Source of the DNA: Acidobacteriota bacterium
GTDB taxonomy: Bacteria > Acidobacteriota > Blastocatellia > Pyrinomonadales > Pyrinomonadaceae
Direction of reading: 5' to 3'
NCBI GenBank assembly: GCA_003223935.1
Contig: QHXQ01000026.1
Coordinates: 1-64,000, forward strand
Length of the DNA: 64,000 nt
Part shown: positions 41,121-50,609 of the stretch, piece by piece
Position numbering within the stretch: the stretch's first letter is position 1
Layout of the letters: each line of letters opens with the position of its first letter
Made by a program: the position numbers and the translations under genes
The notes under the pieces: generated by a model
The model's input: only the letters and a program-made list of their open reading frames with translations
Database searches by the model: none
What the model was told of the DNA's origin: nothing

Positions 41121-42172
41121 CAACTGAAACGCAAAGCATGATCGAGCTACAAACACGCGATGCGGCGATTGAAGAGATCGTGGCGCGTCTGGGTGTGCGC
41201 GCCGAGCGCGGCCGACGCTTTGCGGAGTTGACGAGTTTGAAAGTGGGCGGCGCGATTGATTGGGTGCTGTCGCCTGCGACGGAAGAAGAGGCGGCGGCGG
41301 TCGTCGCCGAACTTGAGCGCGCGCAAATACCTTGGCGCGTACTCGGCGCGGGCAGCAACGTGCTGGCTGATGATGCGGAGCATCATTACGTTGTCGTCTC
41401 GATGCGCGAGGTCAAAGGCGTGATGCGCTTTGAGGGCGAGCGCGTGACGGTGAGCGCGGGCTATTCGCTGCCGCGCCTCTGCATTGAAGCAGCGCGGCGC
41501 GGTCTCGCGGGCATCGAGGGCTTAGGCGGCATACCGGGCACGGTCGGCGGCGCGCTGTGGATGAACGCGGGCGCTTATGGGCATGAGATCGGTACGGTGG
41601 TCGAGACTGTACGGGTGGCGCGTGGCGGCAAGGTTGTTGACGTGCCGGGCAGCGAAGTGAAATGGGACTACCGGCATACATCATTTCAAGAGGGCGAGTT
41701 GTTGTTGGGCGCGACGCTGCACCTGCGCCCAGATGAGCCGGCGCACATTATCACGCGCATGGCTGAGGTCAAACGCAAGCGCATGGACTCGCAGCCACAC
41801 GGCGCACGCAGCGCCGGTTGCTTCTTCAAGAATCCGCCGGGCACAAGTCTCTCGACCGGCAAGCTGATTGACGAACTCGGCATGAAGGGCCAGCAGCGCG
41901 GCGGCGCGACGGTCTCGCCCGTCCATGCCAACTTCATCGTGACCGAAGGCGAAGACGCGCGCGCCGCCGATGCGCTCGCGCTCGCCGAAGAGATACGCGA
42001 ACGCATCCGCCGCGAGCGCGGCGTCGAGCTTGAGTACGAAGTAGAAATCTGGCGCAGCAACGAGCAAGCAGCGACGACCGATGGGCAGAGCGAAACGCAG
42101 TCGGCGCGCACTGAAACTGAGAACGAGCAACACAACGAATCTAAGGACGTGCAGGAAGAGACGAGATGTTGA
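41117..42172 (+). CDS. murB: UDP-N-acetylenolpyruvoylglucosamine reductase
   Basis: 351 aa. FAD-binding features: [11 protein letters not shown] and [21 protein letters not shown]. The substrate region has [12 protein letters not shown], in which the catalytic-site Ser of E. coli MurB is a Cys, a substitution known in part of the family. [28 protein letters not shown] ends the fold. The last 40 residues are an acidic Gln/Thr/Glu tail not needed for the fold. ftsQ begins within the last codons. MurB reduces the enolpyruvyl group to form UDP-MurNAc. Confidence 0.95.
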   Translation: MTTETQSMIELQTRDAAIEEIVARLGVRAERGRRFAELTSLKVGGAIDWVLSPATEEEAAAVVAELERAQIPWRVLGAGSNVLADDAEHHYVVVSMREVKGVMRFEGERVTVSAGYSLPRLCIEAARRGLAGIEGLGGIPGTVGGALWMNAGAYGHEIGTVVETVRVARGGKVVDVPGSEVKWDYRHTSFQEGELLLGATLHLRPDEPAHIITRMAEVKRKRMDSQPHGARSAGCFFKNPPGTSLSTGKLIDELGMKGQQRGGATVSPVHANFIVTEGEDARAADALALAEEIRERIRRERGVELEYEVEIWRSNEQAATTDGQSETQSARTETENEQHNESKDVQEETRC

Positions 42173-43095
42173 GGGAGCAGGTCATCACCCCACGTAGCGG
42201 GAAGCGCGCGCCGCAGAGTCGCGGGCGCACGGGCGGCGTCGCGCAGAAGCCGGTCGCGCGTCGTGGCGCTGCGCCGCGTGCGACCGCGCGTAGTTCGGCT
42301 TGGCGCAAGACACTCGTGTGGATGCCTGCGCTCGGTAAGTTGCTGCTCGCCGTCTGCGCTGGTCTGCTCGCGTTTCATCTCTATCGCACGGCGGCCGCAT
42401 CCGCTTTCTTCACTCTGCGCACGGTTGACGTAAGCGGCGCGGCGCGCGCGTCAACGGATCAGATCGAAAAGATCGTGCGCCACGCCGCCGGCCCCGGCGG
42501 CGTATGGCGCGCAAACCTTGAAGCGATCCGCGCGGAGCTTGAGCGGCAGCCTTGGGTGCGTTCGGCGACAGTTGCGCGCGTGTTGCCCTCGGGCTTGCGC
42601 GTGCGGATCAACGAGCGCGTGCCGCGCGCGGTTGTGCGCGCCTCAAACGGGCGGCTGATGTGGGTTGACGACGACGGCGTGATTGTCGGCTCGGTCGCAC
42701 CGACCGATCAGATGCCCGCATTCTTCCTGCGCGGTTGGGATGAAGCGGAGACGCCGCAGGCGCGCGCAGACAATCAGCAGCGCGTGGCCAAGTTGCTTGC
42801 GTTGCAGAACGAGTGGACGACGGCCGGACTCGCCGAGCGCGTCAGCGAAGTGAACTTGGACGATCTGCACGACGTGCGCGCGCAACTCGCGGGCGCAGAC
42901 TCGCAGGTCGAAGTGCGGTTAGGCCGTGACGATCTGACGAAGCGGCTGCGCCAAGCTTTGCAAGCGCTCGACGAGCAGCGCCAGACGCCGCGCGCTGCAC
43001 TCGTCAGTTACATAGACATGACGCAGGGCAAACGCGCCGTCATCGGTTTCCTGCGCGCGCAACCGCCGACGGCCAACGAAACAAAGAACAACTGA
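42166..43095 (+). CDS. ftsQ: Cell division protein FtsQ
   Basis: 309 aa; ATG overlaps the murB stop by 7 bp. A basic cytoplasmic N-terminus (about 50 residues, Arg/Ala-rich) leads to one membrane segment (LGKLLLAVCAGLLAFHLY) and a POTRA domain (FFTLRTVDVSGAARASTDQIEKIV, ELERQPWVRSATVARVLPSGLRVRINERVP). FtsQ links the early and late divisome in the periplasm. Confidence 0.93.
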   Translation: MLREQVITPRSGKRAPQSRGRTGGVAQKPVARRGAAPRATARSSAWRKTLVWMPALGKLLLAVCAGLLAFHLYRTAAASAFFTLRTVDVSGAARASTDQIEKIVRHAAGPGGVWRANLEAIRAELERQPWVRSATVARVLPSGLRVRINERVPRAVVRASNGRLMWVDDDGVIVGSVAPTDQMPAFFLRGWDEAETPQARADNQQRVAKLLALQNEWTTAGLAERVSEVNLDDLHDVRAQLAGADSQVEVRLGRDDLTKRLRQALQALDEQRQTPRAALVSYIDMTQGKRAVIGFLRAQPPTANETKNN

Positions 43096-43132
43096 CAACG
43101 ATGGACAACGGCCAAACTAGGAGATGAAGCGC

Positions 43133-44395
43133 ATGGCGAAACGCGAGGCGTACACGACGGGCCTGAGCATCGGGACGAGCCGTGTCACGTGCATCATCGG
43201 CGAGCAGGGTGATGGCGGCGCGCTCGACATCGTCGGCATCGGCGAGGCGGAGGCGCGCGGCCTGCGCAAAGGCGTCATCGTCAACCCCGATGCGGCCGTT
43301 GATGCGATCCGCCACGCCGTCGAAGCGGCCGAGCGCATGTCGGGCCTCCCCGCCGAAGAGGTCACGATCAATCTCGCCGGCTCGCACATCATGGGCTTCA
43401 ACGGGCAAGCCATTGTCGCCGTCTCAGGGCGTGACCGCGAGATCACGAACGACGACGTGCGCCGCGCGATTGATTCCGCCTGCGCGATTCAACTGCCCGC
43501 CGGGCGCGAGATCGTGGATCGGCTGCCGCAAGAGTTCATCGTTGACGATCAAGACGGCATCAACGATCCGGTCGGCATGATCGGCGCGCGGCTCGCCGTC
43601 AAAGTCCACATCGTCACTAGCCCCGTGACCGCGCGGCAGAACGCGATCAATGCGGTGAATCGCGCTGGTCTCATCGTTTCCGACATGGTGCTTGAACAAC
43701 TCGCCGCCGCCGAAGCTTCTCTGACCGATGAAGACAAAGAGTTCGGCTCGGCCCTCGTGGACATCGGCGCGGAGACGACCGGCCTTGTGATCTATCAACG
43801 CGGCGCGGTGCAGCACACGGCCATGTTCGCCTTGGGCGGCGCACATTTTACGAACGATATAGCGTTCGGCTTACGCACGCCGATCCCCGAAGCCGAAAAG
43901 ATCAAACGCTCGTTTGGTTATGCGTCGAGCGCATCTTTGAGCGAGATGGAGCGCGGCGAACAGGTCGAAGTGCCTTCGGTCGGCGGGCGCGGGCCGCGTC
44001 TGTTGTCGCGGCAAATCTTGTGCGACATCCTTCAGCCGCGCGCCGAAGAGGTGTTGATGCACGTCGCCGACGAGATACGCGAGTCGGGCTGGGAGCGACA
44101 ACTGTCGAGTGGCATCGTGCTCGCGGGCGGCGGTGCACTTCTGAGCGGCCTCTGCGAAGTCGCGGAGCAAGTCTTCGATGCGCCGGTGCGCGTCGGCTAC
44201 CCAGAGAGAGATCGTTTTGGCGGTCTCATCGAGGACATTCAAAGCCCTTCGTGGACTGCCGCGGCGGGCCTCGCGCTCGTCGCCATGCGCGCGCAAACAG
44301 TGGAAGCGCGGCGCGCGGCGGGCAAACGAGACGGGAGCGGCGCTTTAGGCGCGTTCGTCTCCAAATTTCGTGATCGTTTCAGTAGTATTTTCTGA
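43133..44395 (+). CDS. ftsA: Cell division protein FtsA
   Basis: 420 aa. The start chosen is the ATG at 43133, which has AGGAG 10 nt upstream; the ATG at 43124 abuts that site. Actin-fold motifs: TTGLSIGTSRVTCIIGEQ, ALVDIGAETTGLVIYQRGAV and GIVLAGGGALLSGL. The SHS2-like insert carries GSHIMGFNGQAIVAV. The C-terminal FVSKFRDRFSSIF is the amphipathic membrane-targeting helix. FtsA tethers FtsZ to the membrane. Confidence 0.95.
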   Translation: MAKREAYTTGLSIGTSRVTCIIGEQGDGGALDIVGIGEAEARGLRKGVIVNPDAAVDAIRHAVEAAERMSGLPAEEVTINLAGSHIMGFNGQAIVAVSGRDREITNDDVRRAIDSACAIQLPAGREIVDRLPQEFIVDDQDGINDPVGMIGARLAVKVHIVTSPVTARQNAINAVNRAGLIVSDMVLEQLAAAEASLTDEDKEFGSALVDIGAETTGLVIYQRGAVQHTAMFALGGAHFTNDIAFGLRTPIPEAEKIKRSFGYASSASLSEMERGEQVEVPSVGGRGPRLLSRQILCDILQPRAEEVLMHVADEIRESGWERQLSSGIVLAGGGALLSGLCEVAEQVFDAPVRVGYPERDRFGGLIEDIQSPSWTAAAGLALVAMRAQTVEARRAAGKRDGSGALGAFVSKFRDRFSSIF

Positions 44396-44534
44396 CAAGA
44401 TGTTGTATGCTGCGGCGCCAGCCGGCACAGGATATAGTCCGCAAGATATGGGTGTCCCCGGCGCGCACAGCCCAAAATAACCGCATAGGCGCTTCACGGG
44501 CGCGAAGACGATGGAAGTCGAGAGAGGAAAGATG

Positions 44535-45698
<1,164 letters not shown>

Positions 45699-45708
45699 AA
45701 AAGTAGAT

Positions 45709-45837
45709 GGCAGTAGGCGGTAGGCAGTCAAGCGCCGGTTGGATTAACACTCACGGGTTCGAGTGCATTTCAAACCGGCGGCTTACTGCCTTCAATCTTT
45801 CGCTCTGTTTTGTCTTAACTGCCTACCGCCTACTGCC
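45709..45837. repeat. Large nested heptamer hairpin after ftsZ
   Basis: GGCAGTAGGCGGTAGGCAGT (45709-45728) pairs perfectly over 20 bp with 45818-45837. An inner 8-bp stem CGCCGGTT (45733-45740) pairs with 45773-45780, itself enclosing CACTC/GAGTG. It is a likely transcription end for the dcw cluster. Confidence 0.9.
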
Positions 45838-45884
45838 TACTATCGTGCGGCTTGCCAAATCCGCTTTGCTCGTGTAGCATGTCG

Positions 45885-46103
45885 CGCATTCCTGATAGGA
45901 ATTAATTTTCAACAAACGGGTCAACAACCGTTTCTCATCCGAGCAACGACCGCCGCCTGCGTTGGAAGGGGCGCAGGCTAGAGGCACGCGCTTCCCCTGT
46001 TTGGTAACTTGCCTGAGTCAAACGTCTCAGGGTCATTAAAGACCGACGGCGCGCCCCTGCTGGTTTCCCGCTTGTTAGGACTCTTGAAGGTAGGTGAATC
46101 GAG
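45885..46103 (+). ncRNA. Candidate structured leader upstream of hfq
   Basis: The 260 bp between the ftsZ hairpin and hfq is non-coding and holds two perfect stems in hfq orientation: GCCTGCG (45955-45961)/CGCAGGC (45972-45978) and CCTGAG (46012-46017)/CTCAGG (46026-46031). A smaller TTCCT/AGGAA stem lies near 45890. It matches no riboswitch I know. It could be a 5' leader or a small RNA. Confidence 0.35.
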
Positions 46104-46520
46104 GTGAATCGTAAACTCATACGCACGACGTTAGCTGAAGTGAAAGGGCGCGAGGTGCCGCATCACAAAGAGCGCACGCACGAGGGCGGCCGAGCAGGCC
46201 AAGACCGGCGCGGCGGCCCACCGCCGAGCCGCGACAGCGCAGCCGCCGCCGCCGCCGCGCAAGGGCGCAAGCGCATCCCGGCTGCCGAGACCAACGCGGA
46301 AATCTTCTACTACAAAAAGCAGATGGACGCGCACACGGTCATGGTCATCGTGCTGTTGGACGGTGAAGAGATCGAGGGCACGATTGAGTGGTACGACCGC
46401 AGCGCGCTCAAGGTCAATCGCAAAGACGCGCCCAACATCCTGCTCTTGAAGCACAACATCAAGTACATGTTCAAAGCCGAAGACCGCAATGGCGGCGGCG
46501 GCGAAGAGACGAGCGGCTGA
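46104..46520 (+). CDS. hfq: Hfq-like Sm RNA chaperone with a long N-terminal extension
   Basis: 138 aa, GTG start. Residues 62-128 are the Sm fold: [44 protein letters not shown] (Sm1) and [19 protein letters not shown] (Sm2, the KHNIKYM replacing the YKHAIST of enterobacteria). Hfq hexamers pair small RNAs with mRNAs. The first 60 residues are a charged Arg/His/Gly region with an eight-residue polyalanine run, absent from E. coli Hfq, which could add RNA contacts. A short Gly-rich tail ends the chain. Confidence 0.85.
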   Translation: MNRKLIRTTLAEVKGREVPHHKERTHEGGRAGQDRRGGPPPSRDSAAAAAAAQGRKRIPAAETNAEIFYYKKQMDAHTVMVIVLLDGEEIEGTIEWYDRSALKVNRKDAPNILLLKHNIKYMFKAEDRNGGGGEETSG

Positions 46521-46540
46521 AGCGAGCAGCTTTCGTGAAC

Positions 46541-46601
46541 GCGAACGAATAGGCGCACGAACGGCCCCGACGCGTCGCGGGCCGTTCGTGCGCTTGTTCG
46601 C
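46541..46601. terminator. Strong hairpin between hfq and pdxA
   Basis: A perfect 15-bp stem (46553-46567 with 46579-46593) encloses the palindrome-like CGACGCGTCGC loop. It is flanked by a further stem GCGAAC (46541-46546)/GTTCGC (46596-46601). There is no T-run, so termination would be factor-assisted, or it may stabilise the hfq mRNA. Confidence 0.6.
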
Positions 46602-46612
46602 GCGAACGTCTT

Positions 46613-47680
46613 ATGAACGAGACTTGGCCCAGCGAGACGAACGACAGCGCGACTGGCACGATGGTTCACCGGCCGCGCATCGCGATCACGATGGGCGACC
46701 CCGCAGGCATCGGCCCTGAAGTCGTCTTAAAGGCCGTCGCCGAAGAGAAGGTGCGCCGCGCCTGCCGCCCCATCATCGTCGGCGATGCGCAACTCTTGGC
46801 GCACACGGCGCGGACGCTCGACCTCTTGTGCGGTTACGATGTCGTGCTGCGCGGCGAACCGTTCCTTGAGCCGGCGGACGATCCCGTCATCTATCATCTC
46901 AATAATATCAGCGGGCACGTCGAGCCGGGCGTCGAGTCGGGCGCAGCGGGGCGTGCAGCGGCCGAGTACATCGAAGCGGCCGTCGAGTTGTGCGCGGCTG
47001 GAGCGGCGGACGCAATCTCGACTGCGCCGATCAACAAGCGCGCGCTCTTCCTTGGCGGCTACAGCTTTCCCGGTCATACGGAATTCTTAGCGCACCTGAC
47101 GCGCGCCGAAGAGTGCGCGATGGCCTTTGTCGCCGCCAACCTGCGCATCGTCTTGATCTCGACGCACGTGCCTCTGGCCGATGCGATCCGTCTAGTCGAA
47201 CGCCAACGCATCGAGCGCGTCGTCCGGCTGACGGATCGCGAGTTGAAGCGTTGGGGCATCGAAAGACCGCGCATCGCGGTCGCCGCGCTCAACCCGCACG
47301 GCGCGGAGGGCGGACTGTTCGGCGTCGAAGAGGCGGCCGAGATCGCGCCGGCCGTGGCCGCTTGCCGCGACGAAGCGGGCATCGCCGTGTCGGGGCCTTT
47401 CTCTGCGGACACGATCTTTTTGCGCGCCTCGCGCGGCGAGTTCGATGCCGTTGTCGCTTGCTATCACGATCAGGCGATGATTCCGGTCAAGTGTCTCTCG
47501 TTCGGCGAAGCCGTCAACGTCACATTGGGCTTGCCGTTTATCCGCACGTCGGTTGATCACGGCACGGCGTTCGACATCGCGGGCAAAGGCGTGGCCGAGC
47601 ATTCCAGCATGGTCGCCGCCATCCTGCTCGCCGCCGAACTCGCGCGCACCGAACAGAGCGGCCAAGAAGCGGTCTTGTGA
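46613..47680 (+). CDS. pdxA: 4-hydroxythreonine-4-phosphate dehydrogenase
   Basis: 355 aa; an internal ATG at 46661 (MVHRPRIAITMGD) is an alternative start. PRIAITMGDPAGIGPEVVLKA, ISTAPINKRALFLGGYSFPGHTEFLA, VAALNPHGAEGGLFG, GPFSADTIF and VACYHDQAMIPVKCLSF are PdxA signatures. It oxidises 4-hydroxythreonine phosphate in DXP-dependent pyridoxal phosphate synthesis. No other pdx gene is present. Confidence 0.95.
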   Translation: MNETWPSETNDSATGTMVHRPRIAITMGDPAGIGPEVVLKAVAEEKVRRACRPIIVGDAQLLAHTARTLDLLCGYDVVLRGEPFLEPADDPVIYHLNNISGHVEPGVESGAAGRAAAEYIEAAVELCAAGAADAISTAPINKRALFLGGYSFPGHTEFLAHLTRAEECAMAFVAANLRIVLISTHVPLADAIRLVERQRIERVVRLTDRELKRWGIERPRIAVAALNPHGAEGGLFGVEEAAEIAPAVAACRDEAGIAVSGPFSADTIFLRASRGEFDAVVACYHDQAMIPVKCLSFGEAVNVTLGLPFIRTSVDHGTAFDIAGKGVAEHSSMVAAILLAAELARTEQSGQEAVL

Positions 47681-47682
47681 TT

Positions 47683-48735
47683 ATGAACGACGACGCGCAA
47701 CTCACCGCGCGACCTATAAACATGAGCGCTATGCGACTCCAAGACAAAAGCTACTGCTCACATCGCCGCGCCTTCGTCATGCTGATCGTTACGGCTTTCA
47801 TCTGCGCACCCGTCTGCGCCGCCGAAAAAACTTTGCGCAAAGACGTGGCGCGCAAAACGATCATGCGTGTCGCGGGGTTACAGTTGAAGAAGAGCGCGGT
47901 CAAGGTCAAGCAGGTGTCGGGCGCAAGCGCGCCGGTCGAAGTGTCTGCTGCGATCAAGACCGCTTTTCATTTCAAGCGGCGAGCCGATGGGAGTTGGCAG
48001 GTCGTAGAGGTGCGCGTCGGCGACCGGCAGTGGGAAGAGATTGACCAACTCGCACGCGCTTGGCACTTTGAGCGCACGACGCCGCTCATCGCGCAACTCG
48101 AACAGTTGACCGCCCAGTTTGAAGCACAGCAACGCGCGCGCGCTACCGAGCGGAAGCGGCACAAGCAAGAGGACAAAGAGAGCAGCAAAGATCAGCGCAA
48201 GCACAAACAAGCTGCCGACACTGCGGCAACTAACGCTCAGGATTTTCGCGCCGGCCCGTTCGTCGGCAAAAGTTTTGCCTCGTTGCTCACGTCCGCCACG
48301 GTCGAAACTGAGATTGACATGACGTTTCGGCTCAACCGTGACGCGGGTGGCGCGTGGCAAGCGACCGAAGCGCGCATCGGCGATGACGCATGGCAAGATA
48401 CGGCCGCGCTCGTCCACGTGCTCGACGCTGAGAAAGTCGCCCGCGCCCGCGCAGACCTCGACGCGCTTGCCGCCGCCCTCGAAGCTTTCCGCCGCGAGCG
48501 CGGCTTCTACGTCGTCGCCGATTCATCGGCCGCGTTAGTTGACCAACTCAACCCACGTTACACGCCCGACGTCATCCGCATAGACCCTTGGCATCGCCCT
48601 TACGAATACACCGGCACGCGCGACACCTACGCCTTGCGCTCGCTTGGGCCTGATGGCAAAGCCGGAACAGATGACGACATCACACTAACCGGCGGTATGC
48701 CGCTCAAACCGAGCGGGCGTAGCGGGCTCGAATGA
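47683..48735 (+). CDS. Secreted protein with GspG-like (type II pseudopilin) C-terminal domain
   Basis: 350 aa from ATG 47683. Later Met codons (47722, 47731) would give a more usual signal peptide, as the hydrophobic core AFVMLIVTAFICAPVCAA is near residue 32. The middle has two similar segments (AIKTAFHFKRRADGSWQVVEVRVGDRQWEE and EIDMTFRLNRDAGGAWQATEARIGDDAWQD) around a Lys/Gln-rich linker. The end (LDALAAALEAFRRERGFYVV...IDPWHRPYEYTG...YALRSLGPDGKAGTDDDITL) matches the major-pseudopilin GspG globular domain with its calcium loop. It lacks a prepilin N-terminus, so it is not a pilin. Confidence 0.65.
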   Translation: MNDDAQLTARPINMSAMRLQDKSYCSHRRAFVMLIVTAFICAPVCAAEKTLRKDVARKTIMRVAGLQLKKSAVKVKQVSGASAPVEVSAAIKTAFHFKRRADGSWQVVEVRVGDRQWEEIDQLARAWHFERTTPLIAQLEQLTAQFEAQQRARATERKRHKQEDKESSKDQRKHKQAADTAATNAQDFRAGPFVGKSFASLLTSATVETEIDMTFRLNRDAGGAWQATEARIGDDAWQDTAALVHVLDAEKVARARADLDALAAALEAFRRERGFYVVADSSAALVDQLNPRYTPDVIRIDPWHRPYEYTGTRDTYALRSLGPDGKAGTDDDITLTGGMPLKPSGRSGLE

Positions 48736-48942
48736 CCGGCAAAAGCCCGCAAACGGTGCAAGTTAGACCATCTCCTCCGTATTTCTTCTTGACGCTCAAA
48801 CGGCGCGGGTGTTAGGTTTCAAGAGTGGCCTTTGAAGGGAAGGCCGCGACCGTTTGAGACTCACGCCCTGTGCCGCTTGCCGCCTGTTGTGCGCGCAAGG
48901 TATCTTGCCCGGCGGCGCACGCCCTTTGCAAGGAGTCGGTTG

Positions 48943-50409
48943 TTGCTTACGGGACGCAAACTGCTGCTCGCTGACGATTCGCTCACGATCCAAAAAGTTG
49001 TGAGTCTGACCTTTGGCGATGAAGGCATGGAGGTCGTCGCCGTCGGCAGCGGCGACGAAGCCCTCAAGCAACTGGAAACGTTTGCGCCCGACATCGTGCT
49101 CGCGGACGTGTTCATGCCTGAACCGAACGGTTATCAGGTCTGTGAACACATCCGGCGCGACGAGCGTCTGCGGCGCACGCCAGTCTTGTTGCTTGTGGGC
49201 ACGTTTGAACCTTTCAATGAAGCGGAGGCGCGCAGAGTTGGCGCGGACGATGTTTTGACGAAACCATTCCAATCAATACGCGAACTCGTGAGCAAGGTGG
49301 GCCAACTGCTCGGCGGGCGCAAAGAAGAGCAGCCGGACGATAAGGCCGCGCACGGCGCAGTTGACGCCGGCCGTGAAGCGCCGGACATAAGTGTGGCGCA
49401 AGAGAGCGCCGCGCCGCCCGCGTTCCCTTGGGCACGACCGGCGGAAGAACCAGCGGCCACGAGTCAGACTTGGCCGCCAGCGCCTGAGGCGCACGCCGCC
49501 TCGTACAACGATTTCGACATGGATGATCAGACGATTCAAACCACGCCGGCCGAAGCCTTCGGCAGTCATGTAGACATGAGTGAAGGAGGCAGCGAACAGA
49601 TGACGCATGAGGTCGAAGCCGCAGGCGATTGGGCGCACGCGCACACAGATGAAACATCTTTCATCGTGCTTGATGAACCGCAGCCCGCACCTGTGCAAGC
49701 CGAAGCGCCGAGCGCGCCGGAGTTGAGCTACGCCGGCAGTCCGACCGCCGCGCCGGAGTTCATGCAACGCGCGGCGCAGGTCGCCAACGCAGACGATGCG
49801 CTACTTGATCTCGGTGAGAGCGTTGCGGACGCGAGCGCGGCTGCGCCCGCAGCCGACGAGTTTATCCTCGATCTCGACGGCGAAACGTTCGCGCCCGCGC
49901 AAGAGGTCGCAGAAGCAGCGCCGCCGCGCGTGATGTACGCCGAAGGCTTGGCCAGTTCGCCCACAGAAGCCGCCGCACCGCTTGTCACAGAGGAAGCGCC
50001 GCACACGGACGCACGCGCGCTCGAAGCCGACGCGCAGGCTTACGAACAACCGCCACAGTCCGGGCAGGCCGTGGAGTTGGTGCTGCCGGAGACGGCGGCC
50101 GCCGAGCCGCCGCAAGAGGCGGAAGCGAGCATGATGCGCGACGCAGCAGTAGTAGCAGCGCCTGCGGTGCATGAGCTAGAGACGCAGGCAGCGGCGCAGC
50201 CTGAAACGGCCGCCGTGCCGACAGTTGGCATTGATGAAGGCAGCGCGGCACAGTTGTCGCCGGAGATGGTTGACGTGATCGCGCGGCGCGTCGTCGAGTT
50301 GATGTCGGACAAGGTTGTGCGCGAGATCGCTTGGGAGATCGTCCCCGACTTAGCGGAACGCCTCATCAGACGCCGCCTCGAAGAAGAGCGCACGCAAGAA
50401 GCGCGCTAA
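48943..50409 (+). CDS. Response-regulator receiver protein with a long acidic linker
   Basis: 488 aa. The TTG at 48943 is taken as start because AAGGAG lies 7 nt upstream and the receiver fold begins at once (GRKLLLADDSLTIQKVVSLTF). Acidic pocket Asp11/Asp12, phosphoacceptor Asp55 (VLADVFMP) and Lys107 (LTKPFQ) are intact. Residues 125-430 are low-complexity Ala/Glu/Pro-rich, negatively charged and probably disordered. A C-terminal helical segment (LSPEMVDVIARRVVELMSDKVVREIAWEIVPDLAERLIRRRLEEE) follows. Similar C-terminal helices are seen in acidobacterial and myxobacterial receiver proteins. No kinase is adjacent. Confidence 0.75.
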   Translation: MLTGRKLLLADDSLTIQKVVSLTFGDEGMEVVAVGSGDEALKQLETFAPDIVLADVFMPEPNGYQVCEHIRRDERLRRTPVLLLVGTFEPFNEAEARRVGADDVLTKPFQSIRELVSKVGQLLGGRKEEQPDDKAAHGAVDAGREAPDISVAQESAAPPAFPWARPAEEPAATSQTWPPAPEAHAASYNDFDMDDQTIQTTPAEAFGSHVDMSEGGSEQMTHEVEAAGDWAHAHTDETSFIVLDEPQPAPVQAEAPSAPELSYAGSPTAAPEFMQRAAQVANADDALLDLGESVADASAAAPAADEFILDLDGETFAPAQEVAEAAPPRVMYAEGLASSPTEAAAPLVTEEAPHTDARALEADAQAYEQPPQSGQAVELVLPETAAAEPPQEAEASMMRDAAVVAAPAVHELETQAAAQPETAAVPTVGIDEGSAAQLSPEMVDVIARRVVELMSDKVVREIAWEIVPDLAERLIRRRLEEERTQEAR

Positions 50410-50432
50410 CAAACCAAGCGCAGAGCAGACAC

Positions 50433-50482
50433 GGATCGAGCCAGAGGCGGACGCACAAGCCGCCGCGCTCGATCCTTTTTTT
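50433..50482 (+). terminator. Rho-independent terminator after the receiver gene
   Basis: GGATCGAGC (50433-50441) pairs with GCTCGATCC (50467-50475), with an inner GGCGG/CCGCC stem, followed at once by seven T. Confidence 0.9.
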
Positions 50483-50487
50483 GCGGC

Positions 50488-50608
50488 CAGTTATCAGCGT
50501 TCAGCAGTCAGCCGCGACGTGAAACCGCCGGCCGATTGCTTTACAATGTCGAACGACTGAACAATAAATTAAAGCTGCTCGCTGACGGCTGAAAGCTGAT
50601 TGCTGACT
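50488..50608. repeat. Heptamer hairpin upstream of valS
   Basis: Left: CAGTTAT, CAGCGTT, CAGCAGT, CAGCCGC (50488-50515). Right: GCTGCTC, GCTGACG, GCTGAAA, GCTGATT, GCTGACT (50574-50608). The right arm ends 1 bp before the valS ATG and may influence translation. Confidence 0.85.
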
Positions 50609-50609
50609 C

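Noticed and set aside
45749..45770. GGGTTCGAGT as part of a tRNA T-loop
   Set aside because: It is the loop region of the ftsZ-distal hairpin. No acceptor or anticodon arms can be drawn.
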